Positions 8,575 through 24,536 of a stretch of 64,000 nt of DNA are shown piece by piece. The stretch comes from Trametopsis cervina (taxonomy: Eukaryota; Basidiomycota; Agaricomycetes; Polyporales; Irpicaceae): the NCBI GenBank assembly GCA_022385755.1, contig MU278351.1, positions 656,073-720,072 of the forward strand. Reading direction: 5' to 3'. The position numbers and the translations under genes are program-made. Below the pieces are notes generated by a model, which saw only the letters and a list, made by a program, of their open reading frames with translations, had not been told where the DNA came from and made no database searches. The stretch's first letter is position 1, and each line of letters opens with the position of its first letter.

Positions 8575-11572
8575 ATGCTCGCGTCCGTAATGGTTCCAGG
8601 CACGCCTCCGCTGAACGGGCCAATGAACACATATCGACCGCCGTCGACTCAACCCTCTCCTTCGTTGTCAGATGATTCTGCTATGGAGCTACCGGACTTC
8701 CCGTACTTTACGAACTCTCAAGGCGAATTTGTGCGCATGAAGACCCCGTCCCCAGACCATTCTCCTTCGCCATCTGGTGGCAGTAGACGAGCATCCCTAT
8801 CGCGCTCCGAAAGTGCTCCTTGTGTCATTGATCAATCGCCAGCCCCAGGCTCAGTACCAGCAGCACGCCAATTCGCACGTGTCTCATCGGGACCTATCCC
8901 AACTGTGCCGACTATATCAACACCGGCGATGGCTTCAACCTACTTTCCCCGTTCAACAGGACTCTCGAGCACCGCGCGGAAGTTTACGAGTGCTCCAAGG
9001 AGAGTTGTCAGGCAGGAGGATCGGGATGCTGCAGAGCGGGATCAGGGAAAAGAAAATGGAGACGCAATGCCCCTTGCGTCGTCGTCAACCAGCACACGAC
9101 CTCTAGCGGAGGTTATGCCAGTCCCTCAACGCACTGTCGGCGCGAATGGAAGACCGGTCATGCCAGTGCCGAGCCGTTCTGTTAGGAGAAAGCCTGAACC
9201 CATTACTGAAGTTGATGACGGTAGGCAGATACCTTGCATATCGTATTCCACTGAGCTCATCCTTAGTCACATACAGTTGATGAAATTGGGCACCATCAAC
9301 CACGTCACTCATTATCTACATCCACGGGCATTCGTCCGCGACGATCAGCGAGTCTCAGCGATGCTGCTCCAGAGGATTTCCCAGCTACGTACATGCGCAG
9401 CGCGAATATAGGTGCAAGGAGAGTGACACTAGAAGAGAAACTCAAGCGCGAACGTGAGATTACACTGGAGGAAGGTATGTACAAATCCTGCACTTGAATT
9501 GCTATGGATCTTACCGAGCGAAACGCGTGCACGTCCTTCTTTCATGTGACTAAAATATACTCATTAGCGTACAATGTAGGTCTAAGAGGAAGCTCTGAGG
9601 CTCAAATCCAAGAATCACGAAAGACCCCCTCCCCAACACATGTTGCTACTCAACCTGCAGCGCTACGCGGACTTGCCCACTATCATCAACGAAAAGAATC
9701 GGACACCATACAAACCATGGCTACCTCAAGTTCACCCACAGTAGTCGAACGACGTGTCTCGCCTGGCATGGTGGGATCGGATTCTAATTCCAGCGGGGAG
9801 CATGGTCGCGAGCATCGTTATGCGTATGTCAATGGTGATCACCTTTCTGCTGCAGGGATGTATCGGGATAAGCACAGTCCAACAACCGTCGAACGTCCGG
9901 TCTATCCCGACCCAATGTCCTCGTATGCGCACCAGAGCGGTAAGCCATGGGCTACGGACAGCGGACGAGACAGTGCCGGTGAGGAGGCGAGACCAGACAA
10001 TCAATACCATAAGCAAGCGGCCAAAGCTGCGATGTCACAACAACGGATAACGCAGGCCTCTAGAAGAGCCCCTTCGGTCCCTCCACAGACTCAGCAGCAA
10101 GTTGTGAACGGAAAGTCGTTTGTGGTTTGTGGCATTCCCCTATTCAGTTATAAAGTATGATTGAACCCAATTACTCTTGCAGGTCAATAAGAAGGCTTAT
10201 ACTCGCCTTGAGATGGTAGGAAAAGGCGGTACATCACGAGTGTACAAAGTCATCAGTCCCTCTCATGAGGTTCTCGCCGTCAAGAAAGTGCAGTTAGATG
10301 ACTCAGACTCAGAAACCATGCATGGCTACATGAATGAGATTGCGCTGTTGAAGCGCCTGGAGGGTAACACGAGGATTATCCGCTTGCTGGATAGTGAGAT
10401 CAAGCAAGGTTCTGGTGGCAGTAAGGGGATGCTTTTTCTTGTGATGGAACTTGGTGAAGTTGGTGAGTGTCGCACTTATCCGCTTACCCCTTTATTCTAC
10501 TCACCATGCTGTTATGTAGATCTTGCTAAGTTGTTACATGAGCAACAAAAGCGACCGATAGATTTTGTATGGGTCGCGTATTACTTCAAACAAGTAAGTA
10601 GTCGCGCACGGTCTGAGACCTGCAGCTCACAGATGGGGTCAGATTCTCCAAGCCGTGCATGTAATTCATGAAGAAAAGATCGTACATTCTGACCTGAAGC
10701 CAGCAAACTTCGTCGTTGTTAAAGGTCAGCTTAAACTTATCGACTTCGGCATAGCCAACGCCATCGCCAATGATACAACCAACATTCATCGAGATCACCA
10801 AGTATGTTTGAGAGTGTCCATTCCTCGCGTATTCTTATATTCTTATTGGTTATCCGCAGGTCGGCACTGTCAATTACATGAGCCCGGAGACTATCGAGTA
10901 TCCGGAAGATCTCCGACGTCTCAAAGTTGGCAGACCGAGCGACGTCTGGTCAGTAGGATGCATCTTATACCAAATGATCTATGGGCACCCTCCATTCCAT
11001 TATTGCAATAGCATCGTTCAAAAGATGAAGGCGATTCCCGATCCCAACGTCGAGATACAGTTCCCCGCATACATACAGCAAGTCGTCAGTCCTGTCGACG
11101 CCAAACTGTCGTCTCAAGACGACGCTGGGGCTGATGGCCGGGTTCGAGTCCCTGTCAGCATCATCAACACTATTAAACGTTGCTTGGTACGGAACCCGAA
11201 GGAAAGAGCAACAATTCCCGAATTGCTCGCCGAAACCTGGTTGACGATGAGCGAACGTCAGTACAGCTTTTGCGTAGGCTCATGAGTGCCCACTGATAAT
11301 CATGTCGTCTTAGCTGTTGCTCCTCGCTCTCCTTCGCCCCCGTCATCGCGATCACTACGTTCTATGCTGAATGAACACGAGGCCGTTATCAACATAAACC
11401 TCGTTAAGCAGATGTTGGAGTATGCTATAACCCTTCCGAGAAAGGACCTAATTGATGACGACCTGGCTTCGGTAAGTGAATGTGATGTCTTCAAGGTCTC
11501 AGCAATGAACGCGTTACCTGCTTTTAGCACATGATCGACCAGCTACGAGACGTCTATTTCTCGCAGAGTTAG
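8575..11572 (+). CDS. mps1: Dual-specificity kinase MPS1/TTK (Mph1)
   Basis: Nine exons (8575-9220, 9277-9474, 9568-10124, 10183-10462, 10520-10593, 10643-10801, 10860-11256, 11314-11471, 11528-11572) give about 837 residues. The N-terminal ~465 residues are Ser/Pro-rich and disordered, with a short charged coil ([14 protein letters not shown]). The kinase domain starts at [16 protein letters not shown]. It has the glycine loop [11 protein letters not shown], the lysine in LAVKKV, the catalytic loop [18 protein letters not shown] and [13 protein letters not shown] in place of HRD and the P-loop form are characteristic of the MPS1 family. MPS1 phosphorylates kinetochore proteins to start the spindle assembly checkpoint and in yeasts also supports spindle-pole duplication. 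The acceptor of exon 3 could alternatively be at 9579, with no frame change. Confidence 0.92.
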
Positions 11573-12250
11573 CTCAGTCAACTTCGTGTTAAATGCCAGC
11601 TCAAGACGCCCCCACCCCGCTGCCTGCGGCTATTGGAACGCTTGACGCGTATCATCCATCACATGGGCCACGTCCCATAACGGCGCGCTACAGATTACGC
11701 AGCGGAAGAACAAAGACATGAAGACATGAGATGTACTTTACCTGTAGGGCAGGATGAAAAGGACCTTCGCATTGTAGGCTAGGGTTCGTTGCACACATTT
11801 CCATCGTTTATCATCATCCACGCAGTATGCTATCAAGCTCTTTGCCCTGTGTTCACAGTACTCACACCGTTTACCTTTTCGTTACTTTCATTCTTTGCAT
11901 TCAATTTGCTTAGTATGTATTGCATAATAACCCTTCGTAATCAACCGATCGCATGCCTGTATTCTACGCACTCATTCAAGTTTGTCTACTGTTTGAGCGA
12001 CAAGCTACCAAACAGCCTATGCACAACGATAACATAATGTGAAGAGACTCCGCCCGACTGTGAGTAGTCTCATACTGGATCTACAATACCATGGATTTAC
12101 CAGAGGCAGTTTGCCTACAATACGCAGAGGTCATTCCGCCACAGCTATGACCCGATGTAAGTAGCTCGACATTGGCAAGAATAATATATGAGTGATGTTA
12201 CAATACCAAAAAGTAGAAAACGTGAGTAAATACGATATCAGTCCATTCCA
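11573..12250. other. Intergenic, convergent 3' ends
   Basis: About 0.68 kb, AT-rich and pyrimidine-rich around 11790-12040, between the MPS1 and PRP2 stop codons. No exon, repeat or RNA gene was seen. Confidence 0.6.
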
Positions 12251-16004
<3,754 letters not shown>

Positions 16005-16172
16005 GGACGTCTGAGGCAGGAGGTACTGTCACATATGGGCGTCTAATAGGTTCGATCGCACAGTGATAGTGTAGCCTTTTCCATCGTCTTTGCACAAGAG
16101 CCATAACCTAATTTGGAAGAGCATACTTTACTCGTTTCCCTTCCAGACACCCACCCGAAGACATAGCCCAAA
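16005..16172. promoter_or_regulatory. Short bidirectional promoter, PRP2 / eIF2-alpha
   Basis: Only 168 bp separate the two divergent start codons, so the two genes must share promoter sequence. No TATA box is evident. Confidence 0.5.
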
Positions 16173-17519
16173 ATGCGATATTACGAGCAGAAATATCCCG
16201 ATGTAGACGAGCTAGTCATGGTTCAAGTGAGAGAAATCGCAGAAATGGGTGCCTATGTCAAACTCGTACGCACACATTTGGCTCAAACGATGAAAGTTTT
16301 CAGCTAACATATGAGGTATAGCTCGAATATGATAACATTGAAGGAATGATTCTTCTGTCCGAACTCTCCAGAAGACGTATCCGATCCGTTCAAAAACTGA
16401 TTCGTTTAGGACGAAACGAAGTTGTTGTCGTCCTCCGTGTGGATAAGGAAAAGGGTGAGTTCGGCGGTGCCACTGAACACCGCAAGCAAACTTAATTGTA
16501 CCATAGGTTACATCGATCTGTCCAAACGTCGTGTCTCTCCCGAAGACATCGTCAAATGTGAAGAACGGTACATGAAATCGAAAGCCGTTGCCTCTATTAT
16601 CCGTCATGTCGCTTCCAAGATCCCATCATTGAACGACGATGGCCAAGAAAATCCGGATGCGAGTGCTGCAGCTGCAGAAGAAAATGCCCAGGAATTGAAG
16701 AAAACAAAAAGGGCCCAAAGGAAAGAGGCCTTAGAGCGCGGAGAAGCAGTGCTCGAAGAAGGAGGGGAAAGAGACGCGGAGAGCGAAGAGGAAAGGTGCA
16801 GGCAGCTCTATGAACAGATCGCATGGCCTTTGGGAAAGCTGTATGGTCATCCCTACGACGCGTTCAAGCTGTCCTTAACGTGAGTTCACATTGCAACATC
16901 ACCCGACGCGACTAAGGCTCTGTTTCTTCTACCAACAGAGAGCCAGAAACAGTGTTTTCGCAACTGCAGAGCCCTGTCTCTCCTGCAGTACTTTCGCTAC
17001 TTAAGGCTACAATCGCACGTCGATTAACCCCTCAGCCTATAAAGCTTCGCGCAGACATCGAGCTAACTTGCTACACGCCCGCTGGCATTGACGCTATCAA
17101 GAAAGCTCTTCGCGTTGGTGAGCAGCAGAGTACCGAAGCCGTGCCTATCAAAGCCAAGCTTGTGGCACCGCCGCTATATGTTCTAAGTTCGAATGCCACT
17201 GATAAGGTGAGCCGTGCCAGACGTCGGCGGAGGTCGATTCAATGCTGAACTAGCTCTAGTATGCTGCAGTTGATAGGCTGGAACGTGCCATCGAGGCCAT
17301 CCAAGGCTCAATCGAAAGTCAGGGCGGAGGACTAGTCGTTAAGATGAAGGTCAGTTGTGCCCTTCACTCCGCACATGGCAGTCTAGCTCACGTACTCGAT
17401 GCCTTGCCATGCAGCCCAAAGCTGTTTCAGAGACGGAAGAGCACGATCTTGCACAACTCCTCGCAAGGGCTGCTCAGGAGAACGCGGAGGTTTCTGGAGA
17501 CGAAGACGAAGAAGAGTAA
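16173..17519 (+). CDS. sui2: Translation initiation factor eIF2 alpha
   Basis: Six exons (16173-16265, 16322-16454, 16507-16879, 16939-17206, 17260-17349, 17415-17519) give 353 residues. It starts [16 protein letters not shown]. The S1-type domain contains the kinase-regulated site ELSRRRIRS, with the phosphorylatable serine at residue 47. The usual helical domain and the C-terminal alpha/beta domain follow ([19 protein letters not shown] ... [16 protein letters not shown]). The tail is acidic (SGDEDEEE). The protein is a subunit of the GTP-binding complex that brings initiator tRNA to the ribosome. Phosphorylation by Gcn2-type kinases lowers general translation. It is longer than the ~300-residue family norm because of a charged, Ala/Glu-rich insertion of about 45-55 residues following VASKIPSL. 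Confidence 0.95.
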
Positions 17520-17900
17520 ATACACGAATCCGTCACGACTCCGCATCTCTGTGTAGACTAGTTGGCATCCTTCTTCGTCACCAGACGAAAATGTATTCAA
17601 AACAATAGGTGCGTTGTATATATATACGTCAGACTGATATGTATCCATATACATACGTCTTTCACTTCTTACATGCTCGCTCGGTATCAGTCATGGATGT
17701 GTACCCCCGTGCAGTATAAATGCAAGGGCAGTGAAGTGCAAACACAGAAGGCCGAACTTCACACACACCTGTCGGGGGCTGGGGTCACCACAAGCGCTAT
17801 CGAACGGCCCAAGTAGGCATACCTTTCCCTGTGACACTCGCCACTGGTAATATCGGCCGGTGGGAATACTAACCAGTGACTCTCTTGGACCGCATCGACC
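17520..17900. other. Intergenic, 3' UTR of eIF2-alpha and upstream region of the next gene
   Basis: Tandem arrangement. A TA-rich stretch (tatatatacgtc) at about 17617 may hold the 3' end of the eIF2-alpha transcript. No further exon could be supported, although an extra 5' exon for the downstream gene cannot be excluded. Confidence 0.45.
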
Positions 17901-19711
17901 ATGTCCCTCCCATCGACCATCCACCATGGCATTCTTAACCTTCCAGGAGCCTCGCCAGAGTCGAAAGCCACAGCAGAACGCCTTCTTGAACAAGACAGGC
18001 AAACCCATCACTGCCTGTGGGGGAAGATTGGATTTCACAATCATCTCAGTCACCAGTGAGTCGGCTTGCACCGTCGTGGAACCCGGACTAAAGAAAAATG
18101 CAGTATACTAGCTGCATATGACCTCGGAGCCACTGCTCAGCAGCTGAATGCCATTTATGAGAGCGAACGGTCAACCTTGGACAATATCCATCTGGCGGAT
18201 AGGAAACAAGGCATCGTTGAAGAACAACATGTGAATATTCTTCACACGAGCTGGACACAGTTTCTCGGACAAGACAAGTATGTGGTCCTTACACCACTTT
18301 ACACGCGGCACGGGTCTGATGAACTCTAGGTACTATGCCTGTTATGTCAAATATTTCACCGGCGTAATCGCTGAGCTCGGTGCCAGTCAAGTGCTTGAGC
18401 AATGGGTGTTTTCTCCCGAGGCCAATGTGAGTGGAGTCAATATGGTCCTGCGATTCGTCAATGGAGCGTGAGTACCTCACTTTCAATAACGCCGTGCGAG
18501 TCTCATGCGTAGGATGGCAGCTTTCACCCACTCATTCAAACAGGAGTACGTAATTCTCTCCGTTATATTAATACTATTTATTGAAACGTACTCCAGTATG
18601 CAGTTGAATTCCAAAGTGATGCCATGCTAGCTCAAGGTATGTGACGAAAGGCCTTCGCTGTAGTAGCTCTAGTTGAACTGGCTTCACAAAATATCCAGCT
18701 CTCGCACAAGCTGCTATACATTCTATTTCTACGCCTGAAATCTTCGATCTACGGTCTGAACCCGTCCAATCCAACAGTGATACCCAGCCTGAACCGTCCC
18801 ATAGTCACCGTCAGCCTTCCCAAGGACAACCACTTCTTGCCATTCTTCGCCAGGCCTACGATTCTGCTGTCATGCATCCCGTCATGCCGTATGACTCGGA
18901 AGCTCTTCTGAGTAAGCGTCGTGATGATGCGTTGAGGGACGGAAGTAGGGCACAAGAGATCATACGCCTTTCCAACCTTTGGCAGGTCAATACCTCGCTA
19001 GACGGTGCGGCCTTTGAGAAAGAATGCGGCGACAAGATTGAGGAAATCATATGGGCGGCCACCCTTATCCTCGTAGCTTCAGGAAAGCGAGGACGGAAGC
19101 CACGGCTGGATTTCTTCTTAATGCACATCTTGAATGCCAGTCTGTTCTTGCCGTCACTGGTGCGGACCTTGCAGACAAAGGATAGCAAGGCAATGCTGTT
19201 GAGGGCGGTGCTGCCTGTCATGCTAATATACCTACTCGTCCGGGGCCGACCACGAATCGACGCGGAGCTCATGATGAGTTACAGCGCGTCGCCGAGACCA
19301 CCAGGCGGCTTATGGAACGATTTAGGCCCAAACAAGGCGGCGCTGGGGGACCCTCGTAATGACATGCATAGAAATCCGTGGCCCGAAATTCTTGCGTCCG
19401 TCGTGCACGCACCGGACGCGCATGCCGTGAAAGTGATCCGCACGCTATGTTATGCGGCGAGGATGTATGGGACCACTGCCGAGGGTGGCGCACTGGGCGC
19501 TTTCCTGCACTCCAAAGGAGATCAAGAAGATGAACAGGAATCTCACAAGGGAATGGCCAGAGTAGATGGAACAATCTTCGTGCGTGCAGCAGGCATTGTA
19601 ATGGATACACTTGGGTGGGTGGACTTTGGACAGAGCCCTGGTGACTGGGATCGAAGTGGCCTTGGTTGGGAAGACGCGTGGAAGGAACCGGAGGGCAGCG
19701 CAGGGTTGTGA
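17901..19711 (+). CDS. Questin oxidase-like protein (DUF4243/AflY family)
   Basis: Six exons (17901-18055, 18104-18277, 18330-18467, 18521-18545, 18597-18636, 18699-19711) give 514 residues. Family landmarks include HHCLWGKIGFHNHLSHHI, AAYDLGA, WTQFLGQDKYY, NGAFHPLIQTGYAVEF with ALAQAAIHS, RAQEIIRLSNLWQ and the tail LGWVDFGQSPGDWDRSG. Characterised members are the Baeyer-Villiger-type questin oxidases of Aspergillus anthraquinone pathways and AflY of aflatoxin biosynthesis. No polyketide synthase or other pathway gene is present in this window, so the substrate here is open. Paralogs of this family are common in mushrooms outside such clusters. A 25-nt exon encodes the HPLIQTG core. The start ATG is the first that fits the frame. 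Confidence 0.85.
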
Positions 19712-19870
19712 TGACATACTCATGATGCGCATATTATGCTAGCGATTGTGCATTGGATACATACTTGTAGGAATTCGCGGGGTTGATTCAGGATGTGGAC
19801 GAGGGACCGTTCGCTGTCTGCGCAAACAAGCGGTAGTTGCAAGCTGTCGGAACGTGACTATCTATCGGGC

Positions 19871-20571
19871 TCAGAGCCGAGCTTTAATCTTCTCAACCAG
19901 CTGAACCGCGTCGTCATCATCTAATTCATGTCGCGCTTCGTACTCCGCTCTATGCACCTTTCTCTGCATGAAGGTACCCGTCGGAATGACATCTTCCCTG
20001 GACTGCAATGAGTTTTCGCCAAATCTGGGCGCAGGAATGACATGATAATGGACCTGCAAATAATATTCATCGCCAGGCAAACAGTACAGAATATAGACCA
20101 AACCAACATGAGGCACTGCCTGAGCATACTCCTGGTTGCAAACGATATTCAGCGCTGTGTTCTGCAATGCTAGGATTCCATGGCAATCTCAGTGCTGACA
20201 TTTCTCGACAGTACGCCCCAGTACATACCGCCAGTCAGTGCGTTGGCCACTTTAGTCACAGCATCACCAATGGCGGCGGCATATTCTTTCGGCAGTTCAG
20301 AAACCCGGGATACGTGAATCTTGGGGATAACCAAGGTATGACCTGGGCGTAACGGCAGGATATCTAGCAACAACAGAGTATGTATATATTCAGAGATCCT
20401 TCCCGGCAGGTTGAATAGCTTACCTAAAATTGCGAACACCATGTCGTTTTCAAAGACCCTAAAGGCAGGTTCTTCCCCTTGTAGGATACGACAAAAGGCG
20501 CAGCGTGAGTCAGGACTCCAGGATGTATGCACTCTTCGCCCCTCGTGTGCTTTGATAACAAACGATGTCAT
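19871..20571 (-). CDS. HIT (histidine triad) family hydrolase
   Basis: Four exons (20571-20424, 20363-20229, 20169-20108, 20053-19871) encode 175 residues. The N-terminal CAFCRIL is the usual zinc-associated start of HIT proteins. The middle carries LRPGHTLVIPKIHVSRVSEL. The histidine triad PHVHYHVIP is reconstructed across the last intron, with the catalytic histidine in the HVHYH pattern. HIT enzymes hydrolyse or transfer nucleotides from dinucleoside polyphosphates and nucleoside phosphoramidates. The C-terminal tail is charged. The gene is divergent from the Ppc89-like gene, with 254 bp between starts. Which HIT subgroup it belongs to (Hnt1/Hint or Aph1/Fhit) was not resolved. Confidence 0.88.
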
Positions 20572-20825
20572 GTCTTATATTGAAGTACGGGTTGAAGGCC
20601 ATTCTATCGAGCATGCCGCCCAATAGCGATGTGTGGACGAGTAACTGGCCAGCGTTCGGTAAATGCCGTGGGCCACGCGATCACGTGCCAGCCATGTTGA
20701 ATATAGCGCGTTTGTCCTCGCTCGCCATTTCAACCTCCCAGCCGCAGGGGCATCACAGCAGTTTCTACTCTCGCTCCATCATTCCTCACTCATTTACTTA
20801 TCTGCGAAACCTATCTAAACGCACT

Positions 20826-23800
20826 ATGCCATCGAGGTCGCGGTCGGTGAACTTCGACTTCAGCATCAAGGGCGACGAGCTTGAGCACAACCGTATTCGG
20901 TTGGAACGAACCTTGCAACACACCGACATCTCCCTACACCTTTCATCCGCACCAGAAGATGATGACTGCTCGGACGTTGAGTACCCTAGGCACAACTCCG
21001 GGCCTGCTCCATTCGACGGCTTCACTTCCTTCGACCATCACTCTAGGGATCACTACGACCTTGCCGACGACCACTCCCATCCCAATGCGTGGTCATACCG
21101 GACTATGGACGACGAAGGTGTCAACCCTTACGAAGGGAGGACAGTTTCTACGGCAGCTCATCATGCCAGCGCACTGACATTGAGTGCTGGACTGGGGGGA
21201 AGAGGTTCAAGACGAGACATCAGCCTGAGTGGAGCAGAATACGATCCAGATAGACCATTGCATGGTATAATCGCTGGGTTTGGGACACACATACCAGGAC
21301 TCGATGGTGACTCTACGAGGTCCAGGCCCTATGTACGTGAAGAGTTTCTTTCGCTGCCGGGAAAATATAAAAAAATGATTCCAGCAGTGGTGTTACGTCT
21401 ACAGTCTCATGAATTCCCTTCTTGTAGATTTCCACTGTTGATTTTGATCCCCTGGTAGTCGACGATAGTGCCGAAGTGGAGAAAGTGTTTCTCGGCAACC
21501 GCGGTTCTATATCAGTCCCTGCTCCCCGCTCTTCAAGTAGTGCCTCAGGTTCTTCACGACCTGCAACCCCATTATCCCCGCGTCCCAAACTCTCCGATGC
21601 TCTGCACCAAGTCGCGTTTTCGCCGAAGCGACCCCGCAGTGGCCAAGTTCAGACGATCAAACAAGGATCAGCGAGGCCTCAGACATCGCTGGCGCGACAC
21701 CTACCGCCAACATCCAAGAAGCCACATGGCACCGCAATGACCACAATCACTGATGAGGATGACGTTCCGACGCCGAAGTCGCGAAGCAAGAGTAATACGT
21801 CACTGTCTCGCATTTATCAACAGTCGCTCTCATATGCTGCGCCCATAGAACCTGAAGTTAATGTGCTGCCTCCTACACCTCCTAGCGAAGAGAACACGTC
21901 TAAGTTTACACGATTGGCTCGTGGTCTTGCTAAGGAGATTGAAGACGAACAGAGTCGCCAATCTACAACAGAAGGGAAACCAGCCTACGCACAAAGCACT
22001 TTGCGCGAGAAGCACTCACGGACCGACAGTAACAAGGTCCCTTTGAGGAGTGTGCTCAGTGATCTCCAGGACCCACGAGTGCAAGGGCCGGCACGCACTG
22101 CAGGAGCGCGTACCCCTCTGAAGGGTAAAGTATATCTGCCGGATATGACCGGACTTACCAGCGTCGTCACCTCTCCTGCAAAATTTGGCCCGGACTATTT
22201 GGGATACGAAAGTAAGAGTGACAACGAGCTTGATGGTAAGGATATCCTCGATTCAACGTTCGAGTTGGGACTCATGCACTCGCACAGTCCGGCTGGCCAC
22301 AACGTTGAACATTGTCCAGTCCAAGCTTGCTCACCTCGAGTCTGAGAACAGTATTTCCCGACGGCGTGTCAGGGAGCTTGAACTGGAGCTGGAGGATTGC
22401 AAACGACAGGTTGCCCGAGAACGAACGAAAGTGCTCAAGCGAGAACTAGTGCTGACCGAGCAGCACAGTTCTCGCGAGGCGAAACTAGCGACACAAAGCG
22501 CACACGCGAAAAGCGGGGGCCCTAGCAGGTTATACGAAGTGGCCACGGAGGTAGATAGGGATGATCCCGAATTGAGCAGGTATAAGGAGGCTGTCGAGGA
22601 GAAGAAAGGTTTGTGTAGTCGCTTTGTCTCCATTGTCGTATATCTGATTGCCTTGCAGCTCTTGAAGCCCTTATTTCAAGCCTACGAGGGCACCTGTCTC
22701 GACTCACTTCCGAATTATCCGACCATCATCGTCTTCTGCAAGAACTCCGTAATTTGCGCGACTCTGATGTCCGCGCCTTGAAGGATAAGAGCCGAGACAT
22801 TGATCAGCTCCGTCAGGAAGTCGAACGACTCGGCGGCGAGGTTGAAGTGTTGCGCGGTGTGGTCGAGGAAGGCTTGAAAGAGAGGCGAGAAGTTCGCGAA
22901 CTATCACGAGAGCTCTCTCAATCGAGCGGATCTGTGCAAGTTGAAGACCATGTCGAGTCCGACGATGAAACCGAGCAGGCTGTTGACCATCCGAACGAGG
23001 AACAGCCACAATCCGATTCCGAAGATGAACTGAGCGGCCGGTCGACTCCGTCACCGCGACCTTCACCCATGCGGAATCGAAAGGACGACAAGACAATCCG
23101 TACAGATCAGGCCACGCTAGGCTCCCTACCTTTAGAGAATTCAACGATGCAGCCGCCCATAACTATGGAAGAGTATGATCGCATAGTACAAGAAGTGGTG
23201 GAGCGACGGTCTGAGAGATCAGTCTCTGGCACGGCCTCAGGTTCACACCGCTCCTCCTCACGTGCCTCTTTGCGCGGACCCTCCTCAATCCAGTCTATAT
23301 CATCCTCCCACAGCCAGCACAGTTTCAGTAGGAGGGGCGCTGGTGCAGAACGTGATAATGCAGAGTTTTCAACAGATGCTGCTGCGCCCGCTGACCCAGC
23401 TGGCTGTCCGAGTCCATACAGAGAGCTGCATATCCAACAGGATCATGCTGGCTGGCGGCCTTCCCGCGATCCCACCAATAGACAAAGGGATCCGCGATCG
23501 TCCAACGGTGCTCCCGGGCCCTCTTCAAGAGCTGAATTCAAGGGTCGAGCCTCTCCCAATGAAGCCGCATTCCCCGAGATCCGTGGTGAATACCTCGAAC
23601 AGTTATTCTTTTCCGCTCCCGAGCATAATGCAAACACCTGTACCGTCTGCCACCGAAGAACGAGAGCAAGGGGTGGTCGCAATTATATGACAGCCAATCG
23701 TAGGCGGAGCTCCTGGGGTGATGCGCCTATCCCTCATGATACAGAAATTGACGAGGGCTTTGCGGAAGGATCGGAGGATGCTCAGACCGGTAGCGCAACG

Positions 23801-24294
23801 CACAGAGGGAAGGGAAAACGACGGGCAGCACAAGATCAGGATGAGCAAGTTCCTCCCCAGACAGTGCTTGGTCGTGTGCTACGGGAGCTTGAAGACGACT
23901 TCACACACTACAAGAGGTTTGTGCGCGTTACTGTCTTTCTGATCTGGGCTTACCTTCGTATCATGGCAGCATCTATATCGAGTTAGCAGACCAATACAAG
24001 ATCATAGATGCTGTATCGAATGTAGCGAAGCGCAATGTCCTCGCTGAACATTTACGCGAAGTGATTGACATTCTAGAACAAAAGGTATGACTTACTTCAT
24101 TGTCTCGGTCAGTCTCATTGATTTTTTGGCGTCCGCAGGGAGATCAGATTGCGTCTCTGTACGACCTCCTCACGTTCAAGGACAAACCATTGCGGGAGTC
24201 TGTAGTGCCAGAAATGGCAGACGACAGCGTATGGTCGACCGCGCCACAGGCTGGCGCATCCACACGGGAAGGCGTGCATGCCCGTAGAAGATAG
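20826..24294 (+). CDS. Cep57/Ppc89-like spindle pole body coiled-coil protein
   Basis: Six exons (20826-21332, 21428-22235, 22288-22608, 22659-23916, 23970-24084, 24139-24294) encode 1054 residues. A disordered N-terminal half precedes a coiled coil starting LNIVQSKLAHLESENSISR and continuing RRRVRELELELE. A second coil holds RSRDIDQLRQEVERLGGEVE-type heptads. Near the C-terminus is a CxxCH motif (CTVCHRR). A conserved tail matches the Cep57 microtubule-binding region (VLRELEDDFTHYKR ... LADQYKIIDAVSNVAKRN ... QIASLYDLLTFKDKP). Ppc89 anchors the fission-yeast spindle pole body, and Cep57 acts at animal centrosomes. The role here is inferred from the coil arrangement and tail. Intron 1 (95 bp) is longer than usual, so its acceptor is less certain. 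Confidence 0.8.
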
Positions 24295-24536
24295 GCCGGC
24301 CCCTTCTGGCATTTGTCATCTCCGCCTCTTATTATCCTCTCATTTATCTCCTACACCGCAACGTGGTTTCTGGGTGTATCTTTTGAGTGTGTGTTCTGGT
24401 TTTGAGTATACAGGTGATTTCAACATTTTCACTACGCGGGCGCAGATATTTTGCGTAGTACGTTTCACTCCACCTTGAGCACACGTTGTATATAATTTGC
24501 TACCGCAAAAAATGTATCTGCATACAATCCGCTCTA

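Noticed and set aside
11140..11152. gttcgagtccc as a tRNA T-arm
   Set aside because: It lies inside the MPS1 kinase coding exon and no matching acceptor or anticodon stem is nearby.
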